A stretch of DNA of 64,000 bases. Source: Sipunculus nudus (taxonomy: Eukaryota > Annelida > Sipuncula > Golfingiida > Sipunculidae). Position 1 is the stretch's first letter, and the number at the start of each line of letters is the position of its first letter. Made by a program: the position numbers and the translations under genes. This document shows positions 1-11,616 of the stretch, one piece after another. The notes beneath the pieces are model-generated. The model was not told where the DNA came from, ran no database searches, and saw nothing but the letters and a program-made list of their open reading frames with translations. Location: the NCBI GenBank assembly GCA_026874595.1, contig CM049322.1:6061900-6125899 (forward strand). The letters run 5' to 3'.

Positions 1-1030
1 ATATCTCAAACACTGACTCATGATTTACCTCAGAATTTTTGAGCAGTTAATGGATTACAAACAAAACTAATGACATTGTCATTCTAGACGATATTGATAC
101 AAATCAAGGAAAATTCGTTCTTCGTTTACTTTAATTAGTAATGCGTCTATTAACACCGTGTTTATCATTTATGAATAACCTTCCCAATTTTGGTAAATAT
201 CATATGTTTAAAATATAAATAAATATAAACAAAAACATTTTCGAATGATGATTGATAGAGGGAAATAACCTGAGCCTTGGTTAAACATACTTGTGCTATA
301 ACATTAATGAGGACATATAAAATGTAAAAAAATGGGGTATAAAAATATGTGTTGTATAACCGTGTTCGGGATGATAAACAAAAGTTACTTTATGTACCTT
401 TGAGGTGGGAGTCCCCGGAACGGAAACAGAATCAATCATCAAATAGATTATTCCTATGAAAGATCGGTCATCAGGGCATGATGAAAGACAAAGAGAGGGG
501 TCTATTAATTATGTGTCGGAACCATGGAGTTTCCTTGAAGACGAGATATTGCAACGTTTGCTCCTGAAATGCATGTTAGTTAGGATGTATGAAAGAAACA
601 AATCCGTTTATCAATCTTAATAAATGTAAATTGAAATTTAGTTCAGAGAGAACACAGATAATTCATTGCAATTACCAGGGGATGGATCTTCAATAGTAGT
701 TTTATGTGTCAACATTCATCTGCATCTAAAATAACATTAGTTATCTGACGTAAGTTGTATATTCTCATATAATTGTGATACATAATTGTCATTGTGTTTT
801 AGATAAAGTGAGAATCAGGGTGAGTAGCACAGTGTTTGAATCGGTGAGTTTTTCTACGATCGGATTTTACCCAGAGTGAGCGCTCTAGAGGTTCAATTGG
901 AAGGCCGTGCTAAACGTGTGCGCTTTTATGGGGTTCCTTGATTATCTGACCTAGCAATAAAGGCGAGCACACACCCAGGACCCGCAGGTGCAGAAGTTAC
1001 CGGGCCTGCTTATAACGAGTATATATAATA
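1..1030. other. AT-rich intergenic stretch, no gene seen
   Basis: No open frame with recognisable protein similarity occurs on either strand. About 820-1030 is less AT-rich and leads directly into the repeat tail at 1031, so it may be the body of a dispersed repeat. Nothing else could be supported. Confidence 0.5.
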
Positions 1031-1120
1031 AGAGGAAGTGTGTGATACTAGCCCTTTACGTTGTCCGAAATCGGAATGGAATTCTGCAAATGTGCTTATA
1101 CTTTGTTAAGCTAGCATAAA
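1031..1120 (+). repeat. Dispersed repeat tail, copy 1 of 3
   Basis: The segment beginning AGAGGAAGTGTGTGATACT and running through a TCCGAAATCGGAAT-like motif to an ATTCTGCA motif recurs at 2769-2862 (same strand) and, reverse-complemented, at 9251-9320. The sequences upstream of the three copies differ, which fits a SINE-type family with a shared 3' module, but no convincing tRNA-derived head was identified. Confidence 0.6.
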
Positions 1121-1709
1121 AATAGACATTGAAACCTTTAAACGAGGTAGCACGATGGGAATGAATATGTATTGCCAAATGACAGGACTAGAGCAAGCAA
1201 CGACGGTCAAACGATACTTCTTGTACATTCGACATAAGAGACCACGTGCAATAAACGTGTAACAAGTTTGAACAGTTAATCTTTACTAAGGCTAAATATG
1301 TTATTCTCACGATCATGATCCTCGGGTGAGCTTTGTCTTACCAAAGGTGTGCTTATCATGGATGAGCCAAAGAGCACTGGTTAGTTTTTTTTGGGGACTG
1401 CGTTGGCAAAGTAGAATGAGATAACGGTCGAGCATCGAGCTCATTTGATAATTATTCTTGTTTACAAAAACCATGACCTAGAGCTGACTCCCTCTGCAGT
1501 ATCACAGCCTCCCCATTTCAGCTAATTACCTGACCATCAATGGAAAGGGTTAACCGTTTTGTCAAATAAAAGGAGCAAGTACAGTCCTCCAGCTGTTACA
1601 GCTAGTGAAAAGTTGTGTAACTCCAGTCCCACAAACTTAATCGATTGCTCTATAATTAAGATTTATTTTTATGATTCTGTATAAACCAGCATATACAAGG
1701 AAAATAAAC

Positions 1710-2612
1710 AATAAGGTCCGTCAAGCACTGCGACTGAACCAATGGAAAACTCAAGAGATGTAATAGAATGGTTGAACAAAACCAAACACAAAAGAAATTC
1801 AACGTTTGTAGGATTCGACATATGCGAATTCTACCCCTCGATTATTTAGCAGCTGCTCAAGAAAGCCACCAATTTTGCATCGAAAATCATAAATATACCA
1901 GAAGAGACAGAAGAAATATAATGCAGACAAAGAAATACCTGCTTTTCCACAACAATAGCACATGGAACAGAAGTAACAGCAAATACAGGTTTGACGTGAC
2001 CACGGCTATAAGGAGGCAAATATTTGCGACCTGGTTGGGCTTTATATATTACCAGAACTACAGAGTATAGCTGGAATTGATGTAGGATTGTACAAAGATA
2101 ACACACTTGCCGCATGCAACCTTAAACACAGAGACTTGAACAGTTGAAAAAGAAAATTTGAAAGATATTTAGTCAACGTTGTCTGAAAATAACAACGAAA
2201 TCTAACACCTCTTGAACCTCACACTGGACCTTATTTAATACGAATACAAACTATACATGGAACCGAACAATATCTACAATAAAGAATATACCAGCGAGTA
2301 TAAACAAAAGACTATCTACCGTTTCGTCCACTGCAGAAGTTTTTGACAGAGCTGAACCAGTTCACGAATAATCATTACGGAAAAGCGGATATACCTTCAC
2401 ACTAAAATACACAGAACCACAAACACCCAAACAAAGCAGTAAGAAGAGAAAAAGAGCGAGAAACATCACCGGGTTAAACCCACCATATAGCACAAACTTC
2501 AAAATGAATGTCGAAAAAAGTTCATACAATTTCTAGATAAATGTTTCTCCCCGGACCACAAACTACATATAATCCTTAACCGTTATTCAACGAAACTCAG
2601 CTACAGCTGAAT
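1710..2612 (+). mobile_element. Degraded Penelope-like reverse transcriptase
   Basis: Translating plus-strand frames piecewise gives a broken reverse transcriptase. LNQWKNSRDVIEW lies near 1735-1770. The RT motif-A-like FVGFDICEFYPSI is at about 1805-1843 and is followed by an in-frame TAG. Then come CDLVGLYILPEL and IDVGLYKDNTLAACNL (about 2020-2120), an INKRLSTVSS block, an RKSGYTFTLKY block, NITGLNPPYSTN and HKLHIILNRYSTKLSYS near the end (about 2560-2608). This order of blocks is what I know from RT proteins of Penelope-like elements in invertebrates. Several frameshifts and stops show the copy is dead. The catalytic YxDD block and a GIY-YIG endonuclease were not found. The family assignment is from memory of conserved blocks; another RT class is possible. 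Confidence 0.7.
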
Positions 2613-2768
2613 GTCTAGTCTGAGAGAATGATTGAGTGATTCCCCACCAAGGTTGAGAGCCATGCAGGCTTAATGGCACTGTCGTGCCCAACGTTCGTGT
2701 TTCAAACGAGTGGGCCTTTTAGGGACTTTACGCTGAAATGACCCTTTTAATGAAAAAAATTTAAACGA

Positions 2769-2862
2769 GAGGAAGTGTGTGATACTGCCCTGTCACTTAT
2801 TCCGAAATCAGAATTGAATTCTACAGATGTACATATACATAGTTAAGTAAGCATACAAAAAA
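2769..2862 (+). repeat. Dispersed repeat tail, copy 2 of 3
   Basis: Near-identical to 1031-1120 through the AGAGGAAGTGTGTGATACT start, a CCTGTCAC block and the GAATTGAATTCT motif. Upstream, about 2640-2730, a more GC-rich stretch containing GTTCGTGTTTCAAACGAG resembles a degenerate pol III B box, which would fit a SINE head, but this is weak. Confidence 0.55.
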
Positions 2863-4707
2863 TGGAGGCGGTTATCTCCACTCAAAAGTTGTAGAGATAA
2901 TAATCTCATTATGCTGCATATTTATTTACCATGACCTAGGTGAGCATCAGCATCATTATACTCCTTTTGAGCACAAGTTTTGTAATGTTGAGTGTTAGCT
3001 AGCATTACTATGAAGGAAGGACATGGTGTAAATTCTTGCACTTGACATGTAAAATTTATGCGACAAAGTTCAAAATTGGTATTTGACTACACATATATAA
3101 TATATTGTATTAATGTTGGATATAATGTGTCCAAAATGTTAGGTTTTACTGCATTAATCTAATTTCTTACATAACCTATAAAATAATATATTATAGTCTA
3201 AAGAGAAATAACCAACTTTGCAAGCAGATGATATCGCCCTAATTTTAGGAGGTTATTGCCACTCACTGTGCCGGAATATGCTCCTTATAATTTAATATCA
3301 TCAAGAAAACAGAAAATTCAGCGATTGTTACTATACGGTTTGTTCAGACAGGTATGGTGACTCATTGATTACATGCATGATAATGCATAACCCTTTGTCG
3401 AAAAGGGAGTATGCTTATAGCTTGCTCACCGCCATGGATAGCTAGGATGGAGGAATGAGTTGGTAAGGTAAGCTAGCATTATATCTAAAATGAGGGAGAG
3501 AACTAAACAGGCAGTTTTAGACCTGTATTTTTGCTTCGAATATGATTCTCTTTTCATGGATATCTAAATAAAATTCCCACCCCCCAGGATTAATGTATAT
3601 GATTTGTTCAAGAATAAGTTCATTTTCACAATTTTATAAATTTCATTAATACGTTAACCATGTAAAATTTTATAAAAGCATATTTAATATTTTATCTTGC
3701 GACACTGCAGACCATCTATAGTAACATCAATGGTATAATAACAAATAGCGTGGCAAGTCGTTAGCATATATTTTTTTTTTTTGTACTGAGCAAATTTATG
3801 TCAAGACGTGTGCAACCCACAGTTTCATAAGTTCAAATATACAACAGGGTAGCTTGGTTCTAGTAAATAAAAATGTCAAAATATCAATCTTAGAACATAC
3901 ACGATCCATTTTTCTTCAAAATGTTAAGCGTTTACTCTTCATCTTTGCCTTCAACGATGAGACCTCTTATTACTTATTAGTAATTAATTCGAAACCGTCG
4001 CGAAAAAAGGCAATCAGAGTTATCTGTTTTTACATCATTTGAGAGCGCGCATCCTTACATATGCTTACATCCCCACATCCTCCATTTGCTCAAAACACGA
4101 TCCCATAATGATGTGTGTTATACGTCCCTTCTCAGGAAACACAATTTATACAAAAATTTGTTGATTGAAACGATTCCCGTTGTCCTGGTAAATATATTTC
4201 CCCAAGTATGTTCCATGGACACCAAATACTAATGCTCTGCTCTGTTTTTTTCTATACCTTTCACAAGCAACTAAAGGCAAATAAATAAATATTAGAACAA
4301 CATTTTTAGTAATTTCGACAGCTGTTTTCTAAACCGAGCACAACTCGGTTTTTTTTTAAATCAAGCACAAAGGAAAGTTAATATTTTATGATAAACGACT
4401 TTTATTTCTATGAATCACTAATGATTCAGCTGGCCTCGTAGACGTAAAAAATTATTCCAATTAATTTGTTGCCGCGTTTGGCCACAAGCGGTTATATTTT
4501 TTTTCAAAGACTACCGTTTAGATTTCCTTCTGCTCTTATATTGATCATGTTCCACCTGTTATTTTATGCAAGCACACATATGCATTATATAGACTTCATC
4601 AAATAAGTAACAATGAAACTTGGGATCCTTAAGATTCTTTCTCCATTTCAATGTTCTGAATTATTGAAATCCCGTATTGAACCTTTACAAAAATATCTTT
4701 AATAACG

Positions 4708-4756
<49 letters not shown>

Positions 4757-5021
4757 CAATCACAGATAGACATAAAGACCTAAAAGCCTGTTTTGCAAGC
4801 AAACCAAACTGAAGAACTGCTTATGGAATAGTTAGTAATATATATACATGCACAACAAATCATGCCTTAGCTTATTATGATGCGAGTCTCTTTCTGTATG
4901 TTTCTCACATATTTCATTACCTTCCCTGATATCATTACTAATGCATATATTGACAACTTTATTGTCAGGATATTACCTCAAATTAAATAAAGTTAAAATC
5001 ACTTTGATTTTTTAAAATTAG
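2863..5021. other. Intergenic, AT-rich, (AT)n tract
   Basis: No coding exon recognised. A perfect (AT)n microsatellite of about 40 bp lies near 4711-4752. Short frames such as 3854-4042 (plus) have no recognisable similarity, no signal peptide and no splice context. Confidence 0.5.
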
Positions 5022-5210
5022 TCTCACCGGATCGGACCAGTAGAAGTATATTATCAGTCTACAGAGGATACGTACAGATCAGGCAAGGTTTTAGATGGTT
5101 GTATGTATGTAACAAAACTTCAGCATAGAAAACAGTCAAGTGGCCTGTAGGCAGCTGGCCGAAGTCACTTGCAATATTACACCGGCCGATGGTCAATATT
5201 TATTTAAGGG
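5022..5210 (+). pseudogene. Pseudo-exon: SRCR N-terminal half
   Basis: An AG acceptor precedes 5022. SVYRGYVQIRQG and RWLYVCN read in one frame; after a TAG the match continues in another frame as ENSQVACRQLAEVTCN. The expected GT donor after the terminal LFKG is GG here. Confidence 0.7.
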
Positions 5211-5538
5211 GATCTGCTAGATTGCTGTACACATTCTTTTAACTAGTGGCTTTTAAACTTAAAAAAAAATAATAGCTATGGAACTTACATTTTTACGGAC
5301 ATGTTACTAATCAGAACCAGTGTACATGTATTGTTAAATTAACTGAATACACTCTAAGATGATTAGAAATCTGTCCCAGGAAAAATGTGATATATAGCAA
5401 TTTTATATAAGCATTTTATTATAATTGTTTATTTCTATGGAAAAAACAGGAATATATTAAAGCACGTTATACACGGTAATCTCCTTATTGGGGATATGTG
5501 TAATATCTTGAGCCTGATAGCTGTTTTATTCGCCTTAG

Positions 5539-5641
5539 GTTGTCCTGGGAATACTTGGGGCACTGATTGCATCAACCAGTGGCAGGTGTTTGAAGTTTGA
5601 CTGACTGTCTGGATATGAAGGGAGCAAATGTAGCCATTGTG
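5539..5641 (+). pseudogene. Pseudo-exon: MEGF-type EGF repeat
   Basis: An AG acceptor at 5537-5538 is followed by a phase-1 start and CPGNTWGTDCINQ. Then, in a shifted frame, come GRCLKFD, a TGA, and SGYEGSKCSHC. At about 103 nt it is shorter than the 135-138 nt of the intact EGF exons. Confidence 0.6.
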
Positions 5642-6044
5642 AGTATCATGCAACAACTGAATCAATATAGCTTACAAAGATGAATAATACTTTAAAAGCT
5701 TGGTGACGTATCGGCGAAAGACACTGTGTGATATGAATGTTGCCTGGCCCAGGAATTAAAGGAGAAATAGTGAATGTAATAAACATGGTCTCTTTAATCC
5801 ATGATGAAGTTAGCTTAACAATGAATCAAAAGTAATAGTAAAGGTTGTTTACTCTGATGAATGACTGAACACTGCTCTTACGGCAGACCATGAATACAGT
5901 ATACAGAAGTCAAAGCATAAGATATGAGTAGTTTGAAATATAGGCGATATTTATTTTTCTATTGGTAACACATTCAATGTAATCACATCCTTAAAGACGA
6001 AAAAAAATTGTTACTGTTTTGTTTATACAAAGCTATGGTCACAG

Positions 6045-6310
6045 CTTGCGATCTCTCGCTTTGTCCCAGGTGCCAAACGTGTAACCATGGAGGGAATGCT
6101 GGGCGACAGACTGGCGGGAATGTTACAAAAAAAACGATCAAAAAGTGTGAGAGTCATATTAAACCAGTCGTCTACCCCTTGAACTATCTAGCCTTCATAT
6201 CGGAGGGAGCCGTCATTTCACAAAATGTAGTAAGTTGCGATACCAACCTATTAAAGGGTGATCTTGTAGAATATTCAGTTGCTAAGACAGCCTTATCTCA
6301 TGCCTTGTGA
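6045..6310 (+). pseudogene. Pseudo-exon: terminal Cys-rich/TM exon
   Basis: An AG acceptor at 6043-6044 is followed by an open frame with LCPRCQTCNHGGN, RQTGGN, KKCESHIKP and a weakly hydrophobic LNYLAFISEGAVISQN. It aligns with the terminal exon of the intact receptor, but the membrane segment is interrupted by charged and polar residues and the frame overruns the normal stop to a TGA at 6308-6310. Confidence 0.65.
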
Positions 6311-9250
6311 AATTTTGCTATGAGCCATAAAACATATAAATTGATGTTGTGATACCTATAATTGTCTGATTGATGATTAATTTCTACTGTCATTTATATA
6401 TACAAACAATATGTGCGCGTGTGTGTAAATTAGCATGAAATATATCAAATCTGTTGGGAATATTGCATATTACCTGAATGGATAACTTATGTATGACACA
6501 CATTGCTGTAAAGTTATTAGTTATTGCAGTAAAGGGACTTATATCCACCGTCTGATGTTAACAACTTTTGTTTTCTAGTATTTGAAAGAGACATTTTGAG
6601 GACACGGAACTAGAAAACGAAAATAAATATTGAGTCTCAGGTAACGGTCTATAATTAACATCGAATTGTTCTCTGTATTAGAAGTTGTAATCCTAAATAG
6701 TCTGGGGCTAGATTGCCGGGGCAAATGAAATTACTGAGGAGTCTCATCATTTTCCTATTACAGAACCTTCTCCGCCCCGCTGAATGCTGATGGTGTACAT
6801 GAAGCTTTTACAGAAAAACAAAAAAAATATATAGAAAAAAAATAGACAAGAGATCCCGTATTTCCTCAAACAGATGCATGACAAGTAACATACGATACTA
6901 GTGTATGCCCCATGTCACGCATGCGGTTTATTTATTATTTATCTGTTTTTTAATTGAAATAAATGAAACCACTGTTTACAGGCTTGTATACTTTTGTATC
7001 GTGTACATTTAATCCTCATTCAGTGCAGCGAACAACGTAACAATTGGTTTTACTGCACATTAAACCAGAATGCTGAAACTGCTTAAAAAATACATATCAC
7101 TGAGACCTCATGAGTAAGATTTTTACTTTACTTTCCACTAACTAAAGGAATGTTAAGTGTTATCTGGCTATTTGATTACTGGATAGAAGAATAATCTAGT
7201 ACACGCGAGATCAAAATATTTTTTTTCTTAACCTGACATTACCCCAGACGTAACATTATAGAAAGCATACCTTTGTATAGTTATGTGTTATAAATAATAT
7301 TAGATTTAATCATATAAATAACCTTGTTTTAATGATGAAGACAGTTTATGCTAAAAAATAAATAACAGCACAACATGTATACAATTCACATTGCTGAAAT
7401 GTTAAACAAATCGTTTGATTTCTATCTGACTTGTCATAGCCAAGACTGTTTCTTTTGGGGTTTTAATTACACGTAGTTAATTTTTTTTTATTTTATAACG
7501 GGAGATAAAGCTCAGGATAAATCTTACAGGTTTACATATGCGGTTTACGCGCGGATTGCCTGGCTCTTTTCTTTATGTCTGAAAACATTCTTCAATAGAC
7601 TGACAACCATCAACATTTGTGTCGCAGCCATCCTACTATCACGTTATTAAGTTAGTCACGAATAGTTATCTGTCGATTTCTCAGAATTATACATCATGAC
7701 AATCCAACAAACCAGACCATTTTTTTTTTACCAGCAAGGGGTAGTGTTACATAAGTTTATTTTAATGAGATGTATCAAACTCCACTCTAGAATACTTTGC
7801 TGTAGCGAAATTCGCTGTAGCAAACCTCACTTTAGCTAATGATCAATTACATCGTGTGAATACCTTCCGGGTATGTCCATAACAAGCTCACTGAAATCGT
7901 TGGAGAAGAGGGAACGACTTGACTGTATGTCACCAATCCCCTTTTAATGCATGCAGAAGGACGCACTTTTAAAAAATCGGCTTCGCAAACATGATTTCAT
8001 GTTTAGTGTAATGGGATGTGTCATGTATGTTAGTTTATTTGATTCCTTTGAATTGATTGGTGCATGTTTGATCTATCTAATGAAATGAGTACGTATGTCA
8101 AATTAAATATCAAGTATTGACTATAAATCTGGACAAACATGTCAAAATGTATTCCATAATCGTACAACTAATGAGAATCAAACAAACACAACTGAAGGCA
8201 ATACATGCCGAAAGGGCAAACGAGTCCAGTCAAATATAATAATAATAATAACTGTATATGTATTTGTATAAATTAATATAAACGTCACAATGGTTTTCAG
8301 CTGTGCAACCCCTTTGATATCCATGGAAATTATCATGGCACGTTAGTTTCGTATTAATATAATTGGGTACACTCAGCATATAATATTTGAATGTTTCTTT
8401 TAAATAAACATGATACTCAACTTTGCCAGGTTGTACATGCCAACTTAAATCTTTACGTACTTATTTGAGTGTTCTGGTGCAATACTTTCGTTAAACTTTT
8501 TGCTCAAAGAGAATATTCTCAGGTTACAATCACCATCAATCATGTTAAACAAGAAACTTATTCTGATTATATTATAACTTTTATTTCATCCTATGCACGT
8601 TCAAGTTTTAAGAGTTCAGCACTCACACTTTTAATAATAAAACAAAATTAGTTTTGCATCGGGAATGTTTGCAGCTGTCTGGAATGTGGTTAAGGCTATT
8701 TTATTTCAATACGGCCTTTGGATTTATAACGTAATTATTATGATCATTGTGAATCACTTTTTTCAAATATCATGCCTATGAATGTCATACCTATCAATGT
8801 CTGTAAACGCTTTCTACCTAATGGGACGTCTAAGTTAAACAACTGTTAATTGAAAAAAGTAGATCTGGGAAATTATCACAAACGAGACCTTATATGACTG
8901 ACATAAAACTGTTTACTTACCAATAAACTTGCCGTTGCGTGGACCCATATTTTCGACCCATAAACGTCATTAAAATCCAATATGAAATCTATACCTCCGA
9001 AACAGTTTATCAGAAATAATAACCCAACCAGAAAACAAATGAAGAACCAGACCTAGGTAAAATATTTGATGTGCTCAACAAACATAAATGTTGAAAACTA
9101 TAATATATGTTGCTGATGGAAATTTGATTTTTTTATCTATTGGTAGCGTACTTTCCTTAATATAATCAGCTCAAATTAGCTCTCTGCTTTGTTCTTTTTA
9201 TTTTTTTTTTTTGCTGGTCTCCATTTTAATGTTAGTTTAAGTTTAAGTAT
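6311..9250. other. Intergenic, nothing recognised
   Basis: AT-rich sequence without recognisable exons, RNA genes or transposon ends. Open frames here (for example 8469-8651 plus) are short and show no domain. Confidence 0.5.
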
Positions 9251-9320
9251 ATGTTTATCTGCGGAATTCTATTCCGGTTTAGGTCTGCGTGACAGGGCAG
9301 TATCACACACTTTCTCTCAT
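9251..9320 (-). repeat. Dispersed repeat tail, copy 3 of 3 (inverted)
   Basis: The reverse complement reads GAGAGAAAGTGTGTGATACT, CCCTGTCACG and a GGAATAGAATTCCGCAGAT block, matching 1031-1120 and 2769-2862. The sequence at about 9325-9570 is less AT-rich and may be the body of this copy; it differs from the region upstream of the other copies. Confidence 0.5.
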
Positions 9321-9664
9321 TTCATGTCATGGTGTTAACCAGGCCTCAGACTACTGCACCCTAGAGCCCTTGGAGTGTAATGGCCCTTTGCTGGGTCGTG
9401 CCACCGAGAGACTTCATCAAGGCGCAATCGTTTGTAAGTGAAACAGGGTCGTTTGGCACGGCCTTCTCAGTAAGCCTACAGGGGGCCCACCCTGACATCC
9501 TGTGCGCTTTCACTGACCCCAAGAAACCAGCTTCCTTGATTGATAAAATCTTCAGACGAAATCATAATTTTATTTCTTGAATGTTACCTTATCGTACTGT
9601 TTATTCACTGGTGACTCTGGGAACTAGTAACTGGATTTACATGATAAAATATTTATATATAATA

Positions 9665-10960
9665 CAGTGAAAACTGGTCTCAGGGACACCTCTCTAAGGC
9701 GGACAACTGGCATAATGGACAAGATAGTTAAGTCCCTTCAAAATTCCCCATATTATATGTTGTGTATAAGCGGAACCTCTAAAAGGCAGACATCTCACTA
9801 CTTCGGGCAACGGACAGCAGATTTCAACCCAAACCAATATTCTGAGAGGAAGTGAACCTGACAAATACGGACACGATATGCCATCTCCGGCGGACACTGA
9901 TCACTCGACCCGGGCAACATCAAAGGCCACCGGTACTGTTGTTGTTCCCGGGACTGGAACACAAAGGATTATGCAATCCCCAGTTGTTACCTTAACGCGT
10001 GTACGTGCTCACGTCACGGTGTGACCTGCTCATAAGATACACACAGCAAGCGTGACGCTGTAAACATCGTGCCACTTTATTTCACGTTGGATCATTAACA
10101 CGTTGCGAAGCTGCATATTATTCGCTCGACCGCGGGGTCATTAAATTGATTCACTGGTGACTCTGGCTACAGATTACCTATGCGTCCCTCATCTCACCAC
10201 GCGATATCTAACTTTAAACTTAGCGACTTTGTTGTAGCAGGCTGCTTCATATTAATTAATTAGTTTTGCTCATAGTATCTCAAACTGATCTGCTCAATGT
10301 TCAACATGTGCTCGCTCCGTAGCTGTTGTACCGTGCCGCCGTGCACAAGCTCCTCGGGGTTTGTTTAATCTCGGGTGCCTTAACATCAAAGCAAATCAAA
10401 CACAACAACTTTCATCATAGAATGTTAAATTAAGGCTAACGCTACATTCACCTATAAAAACGATTGTTCCCAAGTTCGTATCCATTACAGTCTTGGCATT
10501 ATCAACGTCGTCATTATCTTTGAGATTATCGCACTGGGACAGCTGAACTAGGTTAGTTTTAGACAATGCCGCGAGGTGGCACTAGGCGTACTCGGCGGGA
10601 GCTTACGCTATCTGGGAAAAGTAAGCCCATAAAACATGCTTCATTTTATATCAGAGTATATGAACATTGTTTCTACGGATGTCATCGTAGATTTTTCTCC
10701 TCATATTGTTCACTTCTTGAAATAGGTTAAAATAATCACAGTTTGTATATGACTATTGAATGCATGATGTGTGCATGAATATGTTGTACATTTACATGAA
10801 ATCTGATAAAATACAATAAACACGTTCTTGCAGCTGTTCGACGTCTTTATTTATTATCCCTCAGTTATCAACCAAGGTCAAACTGCCTAATAAGGACACC
10901 TGAATATCAAGGACAAAATGGTTGGTTCCATTGATTGTCTACTTTAGACAGGTTTCACTG
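9665..10960 (+). mobile_element. Tigger/pogo-like DNA transposon, non-autonomous copy 1
   Basis: Flanking TA dinucleotides (9663-9664 and 10961-10962) enclose a 1,296-bp element. Its left end begins CAGTGAAAACTGGTCT and its right end, read inward, begins CAGTGAAACCTGTCTA. TA target duplications and CAGT termini are typical of the Tc1/mariner-pogo group. An ATG at 10566 starts MPRGGTRRTRRELTLSGK, resembling the N-terminus of Tigger/CENP-B-like transposases, and the frame dies soon after, so no transposase domain remains. A related inverted copy lies at 48400-49671 and a fragment at 22199-22352. Confidence 0.72.
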
Positions 10961-11279
10961 TATCATGAAAAAAATTATATAAAAAAACAATTAAAATCAT
11001 TATTCTTTTATTGATTAATTCTTACCTTAATTGATTTAAAAGATTTCTTATTATTCTTGTTCATGTTGATATGGTTTGAATCAAGTGTTTGATACAAGTA
11101 TTGCCCTTATTGGTAAGTGCGTGTATGACATTTAGTTGCATTTACAATTGCGTTTGTATTTAAAGGGAATCACTCCACGACAATGCGTGCAACAGTGTTA
11201 AAGGAAAATGCGTCTTATTATAGATCACGAGGTAGTAAAGTGTATCGTTTTTTGCCTGATCGCTGAAATTTGGGAAAAT

Positions 11280-11616
11280 GTTTACCTCACTTATTGAAAG
11301 GGTTCCGGGTGTAGTCGTAAGACTCCTTTTTGATCAATATAAAAACCAGTCCATAGGTGTTGCTTGGATCTGACATTCTTTTCACAAAATAGGGTCACAC
11401 TCTTAACTCATACATTGATGAATTGTTATGTAGATCACAGCAGAGTGATATTGGGTGTCACATTGGACACAAGTATGCAGGCTGCCTGAGCTACGCTGAT
11501 GATCTGATGTTATTGGCACAATCGACAAGAAGGTTACAACAATTTGTCAATAATTGTAGCAAGTTTCGGAATGAGTGCTCCATATTAAACGATCACAAAA
11601 AATATCTGCATGTTTA
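11280..11616 (+). mobile_element. Non-LTR retrotransposon (LINE) RT relic
   Basis: The frame from about 11410 reads NSYIDELLCRSQ, then HKYAGCLSYADDLMLLAQST (11480-11540), then FRNECSILND. The YADD motif (codons 11492-11503) followed by a run of hydrophobic residues is the catalytic palm motif C of LINE reverse transcriptases, and the preceding block matches the usual region between motifs B and C. Upstream, a frameshifted piece at about 11285-11400 probably belongs to the same relic. Only about 110 codons survive; the clade cannot be assigned. Confidence 0.75.

Larger units (their letters stand above)
5022..6310 (+). pseudogene. Degraded, inverted paralogue of the SRCR/EGF receptor
   Basis: Three exon relics in the right order on the plus strand match exons of the minus-strand receptor at 14.5-33.4 kb. 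An SRCR N-half (5022-5210) has SVYRGYVQI, RWLYVC and SQVACRQLAE, like AVYRGYLQM, RWLYVC and SKVACRQLSN in receptor exon 7. An EGF-like relic (5539-5641) starts CPGNTWGTDCIN and ends GYEGSKCSHC, like the receptor EGF exons. A terminal exon relic (6045-6310) has LCPRCQTCNHG, RQTGGN and EGAVISQ against PVCPENCNFG, RQTGN and VGAVIAQ in receptor exon 14. The SRCR relic is frameshifted with a stop and a lost donor, the EGF relic has lost about 33 nt, and the terminal relic has lost its normal stop. No lectin, signal-peptide or further EGF exons were found, so this is a partial dead copy in opposite orientation. Confidence 0.72.

Noticed and set aside
2640-2730. Possible tRNA gene or SINE head
   Set aside because: A B-box-like phrase is visible but no cloverleaf could be folded by eye.
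8469-8651. 60-codon plus-strand frame in the left intergenic region
   Set aside because: No similarity, no signal peptide, AT-rich composition like the surrounding DNA.
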